Positions 27,118 through 37,000 of a stretch of 64,000 nucleotides of DNA are shown here, piece after piece. The stretch covers positions 41,950-105,949 of the forward strand of contig CALUQZ010000003.1 in NCBI GenBank assembly GCA_944323055.1, read 5' to 3'. Below the pieces are notes generated by a model. The model was not told the origin of the DNA and made no database searches. It worked only from the letters and a program-made list of their open reading frames with translations. Numbering within the stretch: position 1 is the stretch's first letter; each line of letters starts with the position of its first letter. Position numbers and translations under genes: made by a program. The DNA comes from an uncultured Acholeplasmatales bacterium (GTDB taxonomy: Bacteria > Bacillota_I > Bacilli_A > Acholeplasmatales > Anaeroplasmataceae).

Positions 27118-28536
27118 ATGGAAAAGATTAATGAAACAAATATATTTAAAAGAATAGGTTCTAATATCGCCTCTTTTTGCAAAGAAAAATGTTTAAAAAT
27201 AGGTCATTATTTTAAGGAAAAATGGACTATTTTTGCTAACATGGTAAAACATGCTAATAAATATACAGCCATGTCTTTTGCCTTTATGGGATTAGGTCAA
27301 ATTTGTTATAAAAAGTATGCTAAAGGTATTATTTTAATGTTAATTCAAATTTTAGCTATCGTTTATTTTGTTTTAAAAGGTGCTAAAGATTTTATTAACT
27401 TATTTACTTTAGGTGATGTTTTATCTAATCCTATTTTAGGTATTAAAGGCGATAATTCAATGATTTGCCTAATATTAGGGGTATTAACATTATTTATTTT
27501 ATTGATATATCTTGCTATATATGTAGCTAATGTTAGAGATGCTTATCAAACACAATTAAGAATTGAAGCTGGAGAAAAACCACTAACAGTTAAAGAAGAA
27601 ATAAAATCATTACTAAATGAAAAATTTTATATTACTGTTTTATTTTTACCAGTAGTCGGAGTAGCTATATTTAATATATTACCAATAGTAGTAATGATTT
27701 TAATAGCTTTTACAAATTATGGCGGTACGATAGTAGAAGAAAATGCTTTAGTAAGTTGGGTAGGTCTAGATAATTTTGCTCAATTATTAAGTCTTGGTAC
27801 CTTAGCCTCAACTTTTGGTAAGATTTTAGGATGGAACTTATTATGGGCTGTCATGTCAACAGCACTTAATTATTTTGGTTCTTTAGGACTAGCTCTTTTA
27901 ATTAATAAGAAGATAGTTAAAGGTAAAACTATATGGCGTGCTTTTCCGATTTTAGCATATGCAGTACCAGGTTTCATCACATTATTAGGGTTTAAATTTA
28001 TGTTCTCTAATGGTGGTCCTATTAACCAAATGATTCAAGATTTAGGTGGTAAAACGGTTAACTTTTTATCAGTAGATGCTGGTTGGAATGCTAGATTAAT
28101 TGGTTTATTCGTCAATGCATGGATAGCCATTCCTTCAGGTATGTTACTTGCTACAGGTATTTTATCTAATATGCGTACAGATTTATATGAAATAGCATCT
28201 ATTCATGGTGCTAAACCGTTAAAACAATTTACCTCAATCACTTTACCATATGTAGTTTTCTCTACTACTCCAGTAATTATTAATCAATTTATTGGTAATT
28301 TTAATAATTTTGGTATTTTCTATTTCTTAAGAGGTTCAGGACAAAGAACAGATGGATATACTTTAGCTAGTGATACTGATTTATTAATTAACTGGTTATA
28401 CAATATGTCTATTGATCAAAATTATTATTCAATAGGGGCAGCAATATCACTTATTATCTTTATAATAACTTCAGTTATATCATTAGCTGTTTATGTATTA
28501 TCACCAGCATATAGACAGGAGGATACGTATAAATAA
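27118..28536 (+). CDS. malF: Maltodextrin ABC permease, MalF type
   Basis: 472 residues. A long N-terminal extension with about three membrane helices (KGIILMLIQILAIVYFVL and LGVLTLFILLIYLAIYVANV) precedes the six-helix transport core. The inner-membrane EAA loop is YEIASIHGAKPLKQFTSITLP. The arrangement with malG and a binding protein fits a carbohydrate uptake-1 importer. It shares one base with the malG ATG. Confidence 0.88.
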   Translation: MEKINETNIFKRIGSNIASFCKEKCLKIGHYFKEKWTIFANMVKHANKYTAMSFAFMGLGQICYKKYAKGIILMLIQILAIVYFVLKGAKDFINLFTLGDVLSNPILGIKGDNSMICLILGVLTLFILLIYLAIYVANVRDAYQTQLRIEAGEKPLTVKEEIKSLLNEKFYITVLFLPVVGVAIFNILPIVVMILIAFTNYGGTIVEENALVSWVGLDNFAQLLSLGTLASTFGKILGWNLLWAVMSTALNYFGSLGLALLINKKIVKGKTIWRAFPILAYAVPGFITLLGFKFMFSNGGPINQMIQDLGGKTVNFLSVDAGWNARLIGLFVNAWIAIPSGMLLATGILSNMRTDLYEIASIHGAKPLKQFTSITLPYVVFSTTPVIINQFIGNFNNFGIFYFLRGSGQRTDGYTLASDTDLLINWLYNMSIDQNYYSIGAAISLIIFIITSVISLAVYVLSPAYRQEDTYK

Positions 28537-29393
28537 TGGAAAATGTAGTTTATAAGAAAAAAAGATTTAAACCGATGAGTATTTTAAGTGCTATTTTATC
28601 TTATCTTGCTTTACTAATAGTAGCCTTTATATTTGCCTTTCCTGTCATTTGGCTAGTTTTAGCTTCTTTTAGTAAACAAGGAAGTATGTATTCTTTTGAT
28701 GGCTTTTTTCCTCAAGAATATGGAATTGATTCATTTGTTAGATTATTTACAGATACCGGTTCATACAATTATCCTAAATGGTTTTTAAACACTTTAAAAA
28801 TTGCGGGATTTAGTTGTTTATTTGGAACTTTCTTAACGATATTGACAGCCTATGCTATGTCAAGACTTAAATTCAAATCTCGTAAAGCCATGATGAAAAT
28901 AACATTAATTTTAGGTATGTTTCCTTCATTTATGGGAATGATAGCTGTTTATTTGCTTTGTACACAACTAGGACTTTTAAATAATCATTGGGGATTAATT
29001 TTAATTTATACTGGTAGTGCACCAATGAGTTATATGGTTCAAAAAGGCTTTTTTGATACAATTCCTATTGAAATTGATGAATGTGCAATGATGCATGGAG
29101 CAAATAAATTTCAAGTATTCTTAAAAATAGATTTACCAGTCGCTAAACCGATGATTGTTTATAGTGCTCTAACAAGTTTTGCCTTCCCATGGAGTGATAT
29201 TATATTACCACAAATGTTATTAAAAAACAGAGATATGTGGACTGTTGCAGTTGGGTTAAATCAATTAACTGATTCAGAGTTTTCACGTTTTGCGGCCGGA
29301 AGTTTATGTATTGCGGTACCAATTATACTATTGTTCTTCTTCTTATCTAAATTTTTAGTTAATGGTATGTCAGCAGGATCAGTAAAAGGATAG
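28536..29393 (+). CDS. malG: Maltodextrin ABC permease, MalG type
   Basis: 285 residues with six membrane segments, including ALLIVAFIFAFPVIWLVLAS and PIILLFFFLSKFLVNGM. The EAA loop is DECAMMHGANKFQVFLKIDLP, and MVQKGFFDTIPIEIDE is typical of the family. It forms the channel with MalF. Confidence 0.9.
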   Translation: MENVVYKKKRFKPMSILSAILSYLALLIVAFIFAFPVIWLVLASFSKQGSMYSFDGFFPQEYGIDSFVRLFTDTGSYNYPKWFLNTLKIAGFSCLFGTFLTILTAYAMSRLKFKSRKAMMKITLILGMFPSFMGMIAVYLLCTQLGLLNNHWGLILIYTGSAPMSYMVQKGFFDTIPIEIDECAMMHGANKFQVFLKIDLPVAKPMIVYSALTSFAFPWSDIILPQMLLKNRDMWTVAVGLNQLTDSEFSRFAAGSLCIAVPIILLFFFLSKFLVNGMSAGSVKG

Positions 29394-29403
29394 AGGTATA
29401 GAT

Positions 29404-30531
29404 ATGATTATAGAATTAAAACATGTAAAGAAGATATATGATAAAAATGGAATTGAAGTAGTAAAAGATTTCAATTTGACAATCCAAGATAAAGAATTTA
29501 TAGTTTTTGTTGGTCCTTCTGGTTGTGGTAAATCTACAACTTTAAGGATGATTGCTGGTCTAGAAGATATTACAGGCGGAACTATTAGCTTTGATGGTAA
29601 AGTTATTAATGATGTTCCAGCAGGTGATAGAAATATAGCTATGGTATTTCAATCTTATGCCTTATATCCTAATATGACTGTTTATAAAAATATGGAATTT
29701 CCTTTAAAACTTAAAAAAATTAGTAAAGAACAAAGAAAACAAAAAATTATGGAAGTTTCTAACATGTTAGGGTTAGATGAATATTTAAAAAGAAAACCTA
29801 AAGCTCTATCAGGTGGTCAAAGACAAAGAGTTGCGGTTGGTAGAGAAATTGTTAGAGATTGTGATTTGTTCTTATTTGATGAACCATTATCAAACTTAGA
29901 TGCTAAATTGAGAGTACAAATGCGTACAGAAATTACTAATTTACATCAACAATTACAAAAGACATTTATTTATGTTACTCATGACCAAGTTGAAGCTATG
30001 ACTATGGCTACAAGAATAGTAATTATGTATAACGGTATTGTTCAACAAGTTGGTACGCCAAAAGAAGTTTATGATTTCCCAGAAAATACGTTTGTTGCTG
30101 GATTTATCGGTACTCCTGCTATGAACTTTATTAAAGGTTTTATAACTAGTGATGGTTATTTTGAAACTCGTAATGAAGAGGAAACTGAAGAGGGAACTAA
30201 AGAGGTAACTAATGTTCATATTTTGATACCTAATGATAAATATCAAGTATTAAAGGAAAAAGGATATGTTGATAAAGAAGTAATATTAGGTATAAGACCT
30301 GAAAATATTTTACAAGAAGAACGTTTAAAAGAAACAGAAGTTGATTTACCAGTTGAAAATGCAGAATTATTAGGCTTTGAGTATAATTTAATTGGTCATA
30401 TTGGTGATTCTCAAGTTATATCAAGAATAGTAGCTAATAATATTATTCGTAATGGTGATGTAGTAAAACTATATTTCGATATGAATAAATGCCATTTCTT
30501 TGATATAGATACAACTAATAGAATTAAGTGA
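29404..30531 (+). CDS. msmX: Sugar ABC transporter ATPase (MsmX/UgpC/MalK type)
   Basis: 375 residues. Walker A GPSGCGKSTTLRMIAG, Q-loop VFQSYALYPNMTVYKN, signature ALSGGQRQRVAVGREI, Walker B DLFLFDEPLSNLDAKLR, switch His in VTHDQ. The C-terminal TOBE region (about 230-375) contains GIRPENI. It energises the MalF/MalG importer. Some MsmX proteins serve several sugar importers; being inside this operon suggests a dedicated role. Confidence 0.93.
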   Translation: MIIELKHVKKIYDKNGIEVVKDFNLTIQDKEFIVFVGPSGCGKSTTLRMIAGLEDITGGTISFDGKVINDVPAGDRNIAMVFQSYALYPNMTVYKNMEFPLKLKKISKEQRKQKIMEVSNMLGLDEYLKRKPKALSGGQRQRVAVGREIVRDCDLFLFDEPLSNLDAKLRVQMRTEITNLHQQLQKTFIYVTHDQVEAMTMATRIVIMYNGIVQQVGTPKEVYDFPENTFVAGFIGTPAMNFIKGFITSDGYFETRNEEETEEGTKEVTNVHILIPNDKYQVLKEKGYVDKEVILGIRPENILQEERLKETEVDLPVENAELLGFEYNLIGHIGDSQVISRIVANNIIRNGDVVKLYFDMNKCHFFDIDTTNRIK

Positions 30532-30535
30532 TTTT

Positions 30536-32029
30536 ATGAAAAAAGAAAGAAAAGCCGGTATATTATTGCATATAACGTCTCTACCTGGTAAATATGGTAT
30601 TGGCTCTCTAGGTAAAGAAGCGTATGAATTTGTTGATTTTTTATCTGAATCTAATCTAAAATTATGGCAAATTTTACCACTTACACCGACAGGATTTGGT
30701 GATTCTCCTTATGCTTCATTTGCAAGTAATGGTCTAAATTATTATATGATTGATATTGAACAATTAATAGAAGAAAAATTAATTGATAAAAGAGTTGTTG
30801 ATAACTTAGATTTTGGTGATGGTAAAAGGGTAGATTATGATAAAATTTATAAAACTAAAACATATTGTTTAAGAGAAGCCTTTACTAAGTTTAATGTCAA
30901 TGATTTAGATTTTAATAATTTTGTTATGGGTGGTTTTGCAACTGATTATGCCCTTTATATGACATTAAAATTTAAATTTAATAATAAACCATGGTATTTA
31001 TGGCCAGATATGTATAAAAACTATTCAAAAGAAGTTGAAGAATTAGTAATCAAAGAAAATGAAATTGAATTTTTATTTTGGGTCTTTACGCAATATATTT
31101 TTACTAAACAATGGAATAAACTACATTATTATGCTCAAAGCAAAAATGTTGAAATTATAGGAGATATTCCTCTTTATGTTTCATATGATTCTGTAGATGT
31201 ATGGAAATATTCTAAATATTTTGATTTAAATGAAGCAAAAGAAATGAACAATGTAGCAGGATGTCCACCAGATGCTTTTAGTGAAGATGGTCAATTATGG
31301 GGAAATCCAGTTTATAATTGGCAAACTTTAAAAGAAGATAATTATATTTGGTGGAAAAATAGAATAAACAACACTTTAAAATATGTTGATATTTTAAGAA
31401 TTGATCATTTTAGAGCATTTGATAGATTTTATGCTATTAAAAATGGTAGTGAAAATGCTAGACATGGTGTGTGGGTAGACGGACCAAAGTTTGATTTTTT
31501 CAAAGATATTTTAGATTATAAAATAATAGCTGAAGATTTAGGTGTTATAGATGATGGGGTAAGAACTTTAATGAAGGAAGTTAAATACCCAGGTATGAAA
31601 ATATTAGAATTTGCTTTTGATGGTAATAAGAATAATGAACATAAACCTTCAAATTATGAAGAAAATTGTGTTTGTTATACCGGTACTCATGACAATATGC
31701 CATTATATCAATATGTTAAAGATATTAAAGCAGCTAATATTTTAGAATATGTATCAGATATAGCTAAAGAAGCAGTTCTATTAGATTTTGATATTAAAAC
31801 AAACACCACAGAAGATATAGTTTGGTCAATCATCGAAATGGCTTTTAGATCAAAGGCATTTATGACAATTATTCCGATTCAAGATTTTTTATGTCAAGAT
31901 GGTAATAGTAGAATGAATTTACCATCTAATGTGTCTACATCAAATTGGTCATATCGTATTGAAAAACAAGACTTAACAATTGAATTATCTAATAGAATAA
32001 AAAGATTAGTTGAAGTTTCAAACAGATAA
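30536..32029 (+). CDS. malQ: 4-alpha-glucanotransferase (amylomaltase)
   Basis: 497 residues, GH77. LHITSLPGKYGIGSLG and LKLWQILPLTPTGFGDSPYA form the N-terminal signature. VDILRIDHFRAFDRF holds the nucleophile Asp, IIAEDLGVI the acid/base, and YTGTHDNMP the third acid. It reshuffles maltodextrins and releases glucose. It begins four bases after the msmX stop with no clear ribosome-binding site, so it depends on coupled translation. It is the last gene of the operon. Confidence 0.94.
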   Translation: MKKERKAGILLHITSLPGKYGIGSLGKEAYEFVDFLSESNLKLWQILPLTPTGFGDSPYASFASNGLNYYMIDIEQLIEEKLIDKRVVDNLDFGDGKRVDYDKIYKTKTYCLREAFTKFNVNDLDFNNFVMGGFATDYALYMTLKFKFNNKPWYLWPDMYKNYSKEVEELVIKENEIEFLFWVFTQYIFTKQWNKLHYYAQSKNVEIIGDIPLYVSYDSVDVWKYSKYFDLNEAKEMNNVAGCPPDAFSEDGQLWGNPVYNWQTLKEDNYIWWKNRINNTLKYVDILRIDHFRAFDRFYAIKNGSENARHGVWVDGPKFDFFKDILDYKIIAEDLGVIDDGVRTLMKEVKYPGMKILEFAFDGNKNNEHKPSNYEENCVCYTGTHDNMPLYQYVKDIKAANILEYVSDIAKEAVLLDFDIKTNTTEDIVWSIIEMAFRSKAFMTIIPIQDFLCQDGNSRMNLPSNVSTSNWSYRIEKQDLTIELSNRIKRLVEVSNR

Positions 32030-32059
32030 TTTTAATTAAAACTAAAATTTTATGTATTT

Positions 32060-32101
32060 CCCTTTATTTTTGCAAATATTGGCAAAAATAAAGGGTTTTT
32101 T
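32060..32101 (+). terminator. Bidirectional terminator after malQ
   Basis: Fourteen-base-pair stem CCCTTTATTTTTGC/GCAAAAATAAAGGG with an AAATATTG loop and a run of six T. The A-run on the other arm lets it also stop transcripts coming from the minus strand. Confidence 0.9.
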
Positions 32102-32139
32102 AGTCTTGTTATAATTTTCTAAGAACCTTCTTAAAAAGT

Positions 32140-32215
32140 AAAAGCAGCGTGCCGAAGAAATTATTGCCAAAGATAAAACGCCGTTATAGGGTTCCCATAG
32201 CGACGGCATATACAT
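32140..32215. other. GC-richer structured segment between malQ and the ABC exporter
   Basis: Between the malQ terminator and the exporter permease this stretch stands out in composition. GCCGT/ACGGC closes a hairpin with an inner GGG-TT-CCC stem. On the minus strand, ATG 32215 opens a 57-codon frame running to 32042 (start MYMPSLWEPYNGVLSLAIIS), but there is no ribosome-binding site. It may be a structured RNA, a very short gene or the remnant of an insertion. It is not matched to any riboswitch I know. Confidence 0.3.
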
Positions 32216-32274
32216 TTTTTTAAATTGAGATAGATTATGGTTTTTCTTTATATTTTGAAACTTATATAGGAAAG

Positions 32275-32928
32275 TTATAAATCAATTTTTTCAAAGTCTT
32301 TTATTGAGCGATGTAGTGAAACAGCAGTTAACAATATAAAGAAAATTATGCCAGTAATAAGTACGCCTATCTGCAAACTTATATGTGTAAAACCAAAGGC
32401 ATTTAAAGCAGAAAGGGCTGGAATGTGAAAGAGTGTTTCCCCAATAACAACAACTAAAAAAGCAGCAACAATAAAGGTGACAAAGGACTTGGCAAACTTA
32501 TAGGCAGTTTTGAAAAAACCACCAATGAATATTAGATTAAACAAACCTAAAATTAGAAATACAAAACCAAGATACACAAAATTAGCATTCATTAAGGCGT
32601 TGTTTGTATATACGGGAACTTCTGACAATATGGTCATACGAATTAGTACAGGTATAGATGTCAAAATGAGATAACAAAGTTCTATCATAATAGAAAATGC
32701 ATATTTTGCCTTTACGATGTCGCTTTTAGCGACAGGCAAAAGAGCAGTATAGGTGATGTCGTTTGCTTCTCTCATATATTGAAATGACTGAAAAAGTCCA
32801 AGACAAACAAAAAATGAGCCAATTAATATAGGATAACCTGGTAAAAATGTCATTAATCCAAAGGCAATAAATATGTATGAAAGTGGTGAAGCTGCAAGCT
32901 TCATTTCTTTTTTTAACAATTTTCTCAT
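32275..32928 (-). CDS. ABC-2 type exporter permease
   Basis: 217 residues with about six hydrophobic segments (PLSYIFIAFGLMTFLPGYPI, GVLITGIIFFILLTAVSL). The amphipathic start MRKLLKKEMKLAASPL is common in ABC-2 permeases. It overlaps the ATPase gene by four bases, so the two form one transporter. The substrate is not evident; such AbrB-ATPase-permease trios often handle peptides or lipids. Codon use is less AT-biased than its neighbours. Confidence 0.82.
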   Translation of the reverse strand: MRKLLKKEMKLAASPLSYIFIAFGLMTFLPGYPILIGSFFVCLGLFQSFQYMREANDITYTALLPVAKSDIVKAKYAFSIMIELCYLILTSIPVLIRMTILSEVPVYTNNALMNANFVYLGFVFLILGLFNLIFIGGFFKTAYKFAKSFVTFIVAAFLVVVIGETLFHIPALSALNAFGFTHISLQIGVLITGIIFFILLTAVSLHRSIKDFEKIDL

Positions 32929-33638
32929 GCTTTATCTTCCAATCGTAATATAGTTTCTTCTAATGTTTCGCCATCTTGACAGTAAATTCTATAAAACTCA
33001 TCTTTAGAACAGTTAGCAATAAGTTTGCCTTTTCGTATGTACATAATATTATCTGCGCATTTTTCTATATCTGAAGTGATATGTGTTGAAAATAATATGG
33101 CAACACCTTTGTTTTTTAATGCAATAAATAACTCAAGAATTTCATTTCTAGAAAATGGATCAAGTCCACTTGTTGGTTCATCTAAAATTAAAATTTCTGC
33201 CTTATGCGAAAGAGCGAGAAGAAGATTAAATTTAACTTTCATCCCTTCTGAAAGTTCACATGGCATTTTGTTCTCATCAAGTTCAAACAATTCAAGGTAC
33301 TTCTTGTATGTAGTTTCATCCCAATTTTGGTAAAAAGATTTTGTTACAGCAACAATATTTTTTATTTTTCGCTTTGGATAATAATTGATTGCTCCTGTAG
33401 AAAAGCCAATGCGTTGTTTTATTTCTCTTTCATTTTCTAAAAATGGCAAGCCAAAATAAGAAATTTCACCACAATCAGGATGAACAAAGCCTAAAGCAGA
33501 TTTTATTGTTGTAGTTTTACCTGCCCCATTTCTACCGATGAATCCGACAATTTCACCAGCATTCAAGGTAAAAGAAATATTTGACAATACAAAAGAAGGA
33601 TAAGCTTTACTTAAATTTCTAACATCACATAGAGACAT
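32925..33638 (-). CDS. ABC exporter ATP-binding protein
   Basis: 237 residues. Walker A FIGRNGAGKTTTIKSALG, signature ELSEGMKVKFNLLLALSH, Walker B EILILDEPTSGLDPFSR, switch His in FSTHIT. The signature LSEGM replaces LSGGQ, as in many exporter ATPases. It shares one base with the upstream AbrB-type regulator gene. Confidence 0.92.
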   Translation of the reverse strand: MSLCDVRNLSKAYPSFVLSNISFTLNAGEIVGFIGRNGAGKTTTIKSALGFVHPDCGEISYFGLPFLENEREIKQRIGFSTGAINYYPKRKIKNIVAVTKSFYQNWDETTYKKYLELFELDENKMPCELSEGMKVKFNLLLALSHKAEILILDEPTSGLDPFSRNEILELFIALKNKGVAILFSTHITSDIEKCADNIMYIRKGKLIANCSKDEFYRIYCQDGETLEETILRLEDKA

Positions 33639-33853
33639 TATTTATCCTCCTCAGTAGTTTCAAATACGGCAGTGGTAAATTGTGAGAACATTTTTTTAGG
33701 AGGAATGGCAATTCCTCTTTTTTCATCGCCTAAAATTATCAGTGTGTCTCCCGGTTTAATATCAAAAATTTCTCTTGCTTGTTTTGGTATAACAATTTGA
33801 CCTTTTTCACCTACTGTAGCAGTCCAAGCATATTTTCCATTTGGTTTTGACAT
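33638..33853 (-). CDS. AbrB/MazE-family DNA-binding regulator
   Basis: 71 residues. A swapped-hairpin AbrB fold is evident from ATVGEKGQIVIPKQAREIFD and IKPGDTLIILGDEKRG. An ORF start at 33895 runs through the promoter, so ATG 33853 after GGAGGGG is chosen. It heads the exporter operon and sits just downstream of a palindrome over its own -10, implying autoregulation. Confidence 0.87.
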   Translation of the reverse strand: MSKPNGKYAWTATVGEKGQIVIPKQAREIFDIKPGDTLIILGDEKRGIAIPPKKMFSQFTTAVFETTEEDK

Positions 33854-33872
33854 AGTAACCCCTCCAATCTTA

Positions 33873-33919
33873 GTATGATTTGTATAACAAATCATACCTC
33901 AACTAGTTTTGTTTGTCAA
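33873..33919 (-). promoter_or_regulatory. Consensus promoter with 25-bp palindromic operator
   Basis: On the minus strand TTGACA (33919-33914), exactly 17 bases, TATGAT (33896-33891). The palindrome GTATGATTTGT-ATA-ACAAATCATAC at 33873-33897 covers the -10 and start site. It is a likely autoregulatory site of the AbrB-type protein. Confidence 0.8.
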
Positions 33920-33953
33920 GAGATGCTCTTAAAACATATAAGGGAATCTATGT

Positions 33954-34048
33954 TTAAAACGCTTGACACAAAATACAAATTAAAACAATCAAAAAAATAT
34001 GAATATTTTACCTTCTAAAACATCTTATTAATAGAAGGAGGCATTTTT
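33954..34048 (+). promoter_or_regulatory. Leader of the giant lipoprotein: operator-like site and hairpin
   Basis: TTAAAACGCTTGAC at 33954-33967 resembles the CG-centred operators of the starch locus and overlaps a TTGACA (33963-33968). A convincing -10 is not seen 17 bases on. CCTTCT/AGAAGG forms a hairpin at about 34011-34038, just before a GGAGG that lies too far from the chosen start. Confidence 0.35.
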
Positions 34049-34078
34049 ATAAAAATGAGATACGGGGTGAAAATAAGT

Positions 34079-37000
34079 ATGAAAAAAATTTGGAAACTAT
34101 TTATTCCATTAACTATCATTTTACTCCTTGCTAGTTGTGTAGGAACAGATGTCAATAAAGATAATGGCAATGATAATCCCACTACATATAAAGTTACTTT
34201 TTATGTTGATGGTGAAATTGTTACTACTAAATATACATCAGGAGATGTTATTCTTTATGATGGCGAAGAGTTAAATAAAGATGGTTATAATTTTATAGGT
34301 TGGTATTTAGATGCTAATTTTAATACACCTTTTAATAATGAAGATATAAACAAAGATACAAGTTTATATGCTAAGTTTGAAGCAATTGAGTATCAAATTA
34401 CTTATAATTTTGATTATGAAGGAGTTGTTAATACTAATAAAACAACCTATACAATTGAAGATGGTCAAAGTTTAACATTAGTAAATCCATCTTTAGAAGG
34501 ATACGAATTTACTGGTTGGTATTATTATGGGAATTTATTAGAAGATAATATTTTAGAATTAAGTGATGAAGATATTTATGTTTCTGGTGAATTTAAACCA
34601 ATTGAATATAATATTACTTACCATACAAATTTAGGTAATTATGACTATCTAAATGAAGATAGTTATTCAATAGAAGATATCATTACTTTTAAAAACCCAA
34701 CTAGAGTTGGTTATCTGTTTGAAGGTTGGTATTTAGATAGTGAATATCAAACTAAAGTAACATCAACAGAAGGATTAAGTGGTGATATTGAATTATATGC
34801 TAAATTTAGTTTTGCTGAATATAGTATTGAAATTAAAGGTATCGCTAGTATGGTTTATGAAGGACCATTAGGATATAACTTTTTAACAGAAACCTTTAAT
34901 ATTCCTATTCCTAAAGCTGATGGTTACACTTTTTTAGGTTATTATAGTGATGAAGCTTATACTGATTTAGTTAGTGTTGGGGAAGTAGAAGTTAAGAAAA
35001 ACAGTGAAGGAAATATTGTTCTTTATGCTAAATTTATACCTATCACTATGACTTATGATAAGCCTTCAGTTATTAAATTAGATAGTAAAGGCGAAGAATT
35101 TAATTTAGTTGTTACGACTGTTAATAATGTTAAATATGAAGTAACTTATAATTATTTTCAAGAACTTGAAGCTGGAACTGCAGTCGACGTGCAAATTGTA
35201 GTTAGAGATGAATTAGGTAATGTTTTAGAATCAGAAATAATTGAAGATGTTAAAGTCTATGATAAGCCTAATATAACATTTACACAATCACAGTATACAT
35301 TTAGTAATGAAGAATATTTAAGTAATTACTTTAAAGCTACTGATTCATTTGGCGAAACATTAACATTTGAAATATCTGATGTTGGTGAATTGACAAAAAA
35401 TCAAAAAGTTCATGTTGTAGTAACAGCTACAGATGTTGCTAATAACATAACTACACTAGAACTTGATTTAATTTATGCGCCAACGGAAAAAGTAATTGAG
35501 CTTCATTATGAAGATAAAATAGCTGATATTTTAACTATAGATGATAATCAAATTATATTTGATGAGAGTGTTTATTTATATCTTAATATAAATAATAAAA
35601 TAATAGCTTATAGTGATGGTATATTACTAGAAGAATTAGAAGATTATACAGTCGTTTATGCTATTAAAGAATCAGAATTAGAAGATCATTTTAATTTAAT
35701 TGAAACAGCTGATGATTTAAATAATGTTAGAAATGATTTAGAAGCTTCATATTATATGATAGCTGATGTTGATTTAAAAGATGCCATGTTTGAACCGATT
35801 GGTACTAATAACGATCCATTTACAGGTAATTTTTATGGTAATAATCATAAAATATCTAATTTAACAATTACAGCGACTGATGAAAGCCCACAATATGGTT
35901 ATTATGGTCTGTTTGCTTATTTGGATGGTTTGGTATGTGATTTAGAATTAGAAAATGCTCAAATTATATTAGATTTTAAAGATTCATATTTATATGGCAC
36001 AAAGACTACTTATGCTGGTTTATTGGCAGCTAGTGCTTTAGATAATTCAATTGTTAGTAATATAACTATTTCTGGTAGTATTAAAAATTCAGTTATAAGC
36101 TCTACAATAAAGGAAAATCAATATTATGTTGGCTTGTTATTTGGAATGGCTTTTGGTATTTCTTACACTAATGTTTTAGTTGACGGAGATATTGTTATTG
36201 ACGCTCAAAGTAAAGATGCTAATATTGGTGGTTTAATTGGTTATGTAGGAACTAATGATAATGACGTTATTCCACTTATTAAAGAATCAAGGGCAAGTGT
36301 CAACATAAGAATAAACGTTGCTGGTTATAGAAAATCATTTGATATAATGGTAGGTGGCTTAGTAGGTTATACAGAAAATTTAATGATTAGTAATTCATAT
36401 GCTAATATTAACATTAGTCTAGAAATGAAATTTAAACAAACTTACACCTCATATTTAAGCGTTGGCGGTTTAATAGGTCAATGTGGTGATAATTATAGGT
36501 GTGATGTTGATATAATAAGTAGTTTTGCTGTTGGTTTAATCAATATGAATAATGCAACGTGCCGAGGTTATGTTGGTAGTTTAATCGGCTATGTTAATTA
36601 TAATAATAGTTCATATTACACAAGTCTTTACTTAAACAATACATTTACCTTGGTTGATTTTGATTATTCAGGCTATAAATATTATGACTTGTATTATGGT
36701 ATTGGTTATATAAATCAGAATTATTCATATTACGAAGATGAGTTGCTTGTTGCTGGTGATTTAGTACCTACAAATGAGGCTACCTCAAAGAGTGAAGAAG
36801 AAATACTTGGTTTAGATAATTTAAAACGTTTTTCTAGTAATATTTGGTATATTAAAGAAAATATGCCACCAATTTTCAAGTGCGAACTAGATGGTGTTGA
36901 AGATCATACATTATATTTAGTACAGCCAAAAGAAGCTACTTGTTATGAGGAAGGTAATATAGCATATTATAAGTGTTATACATGTGACAAATTATTTTCT

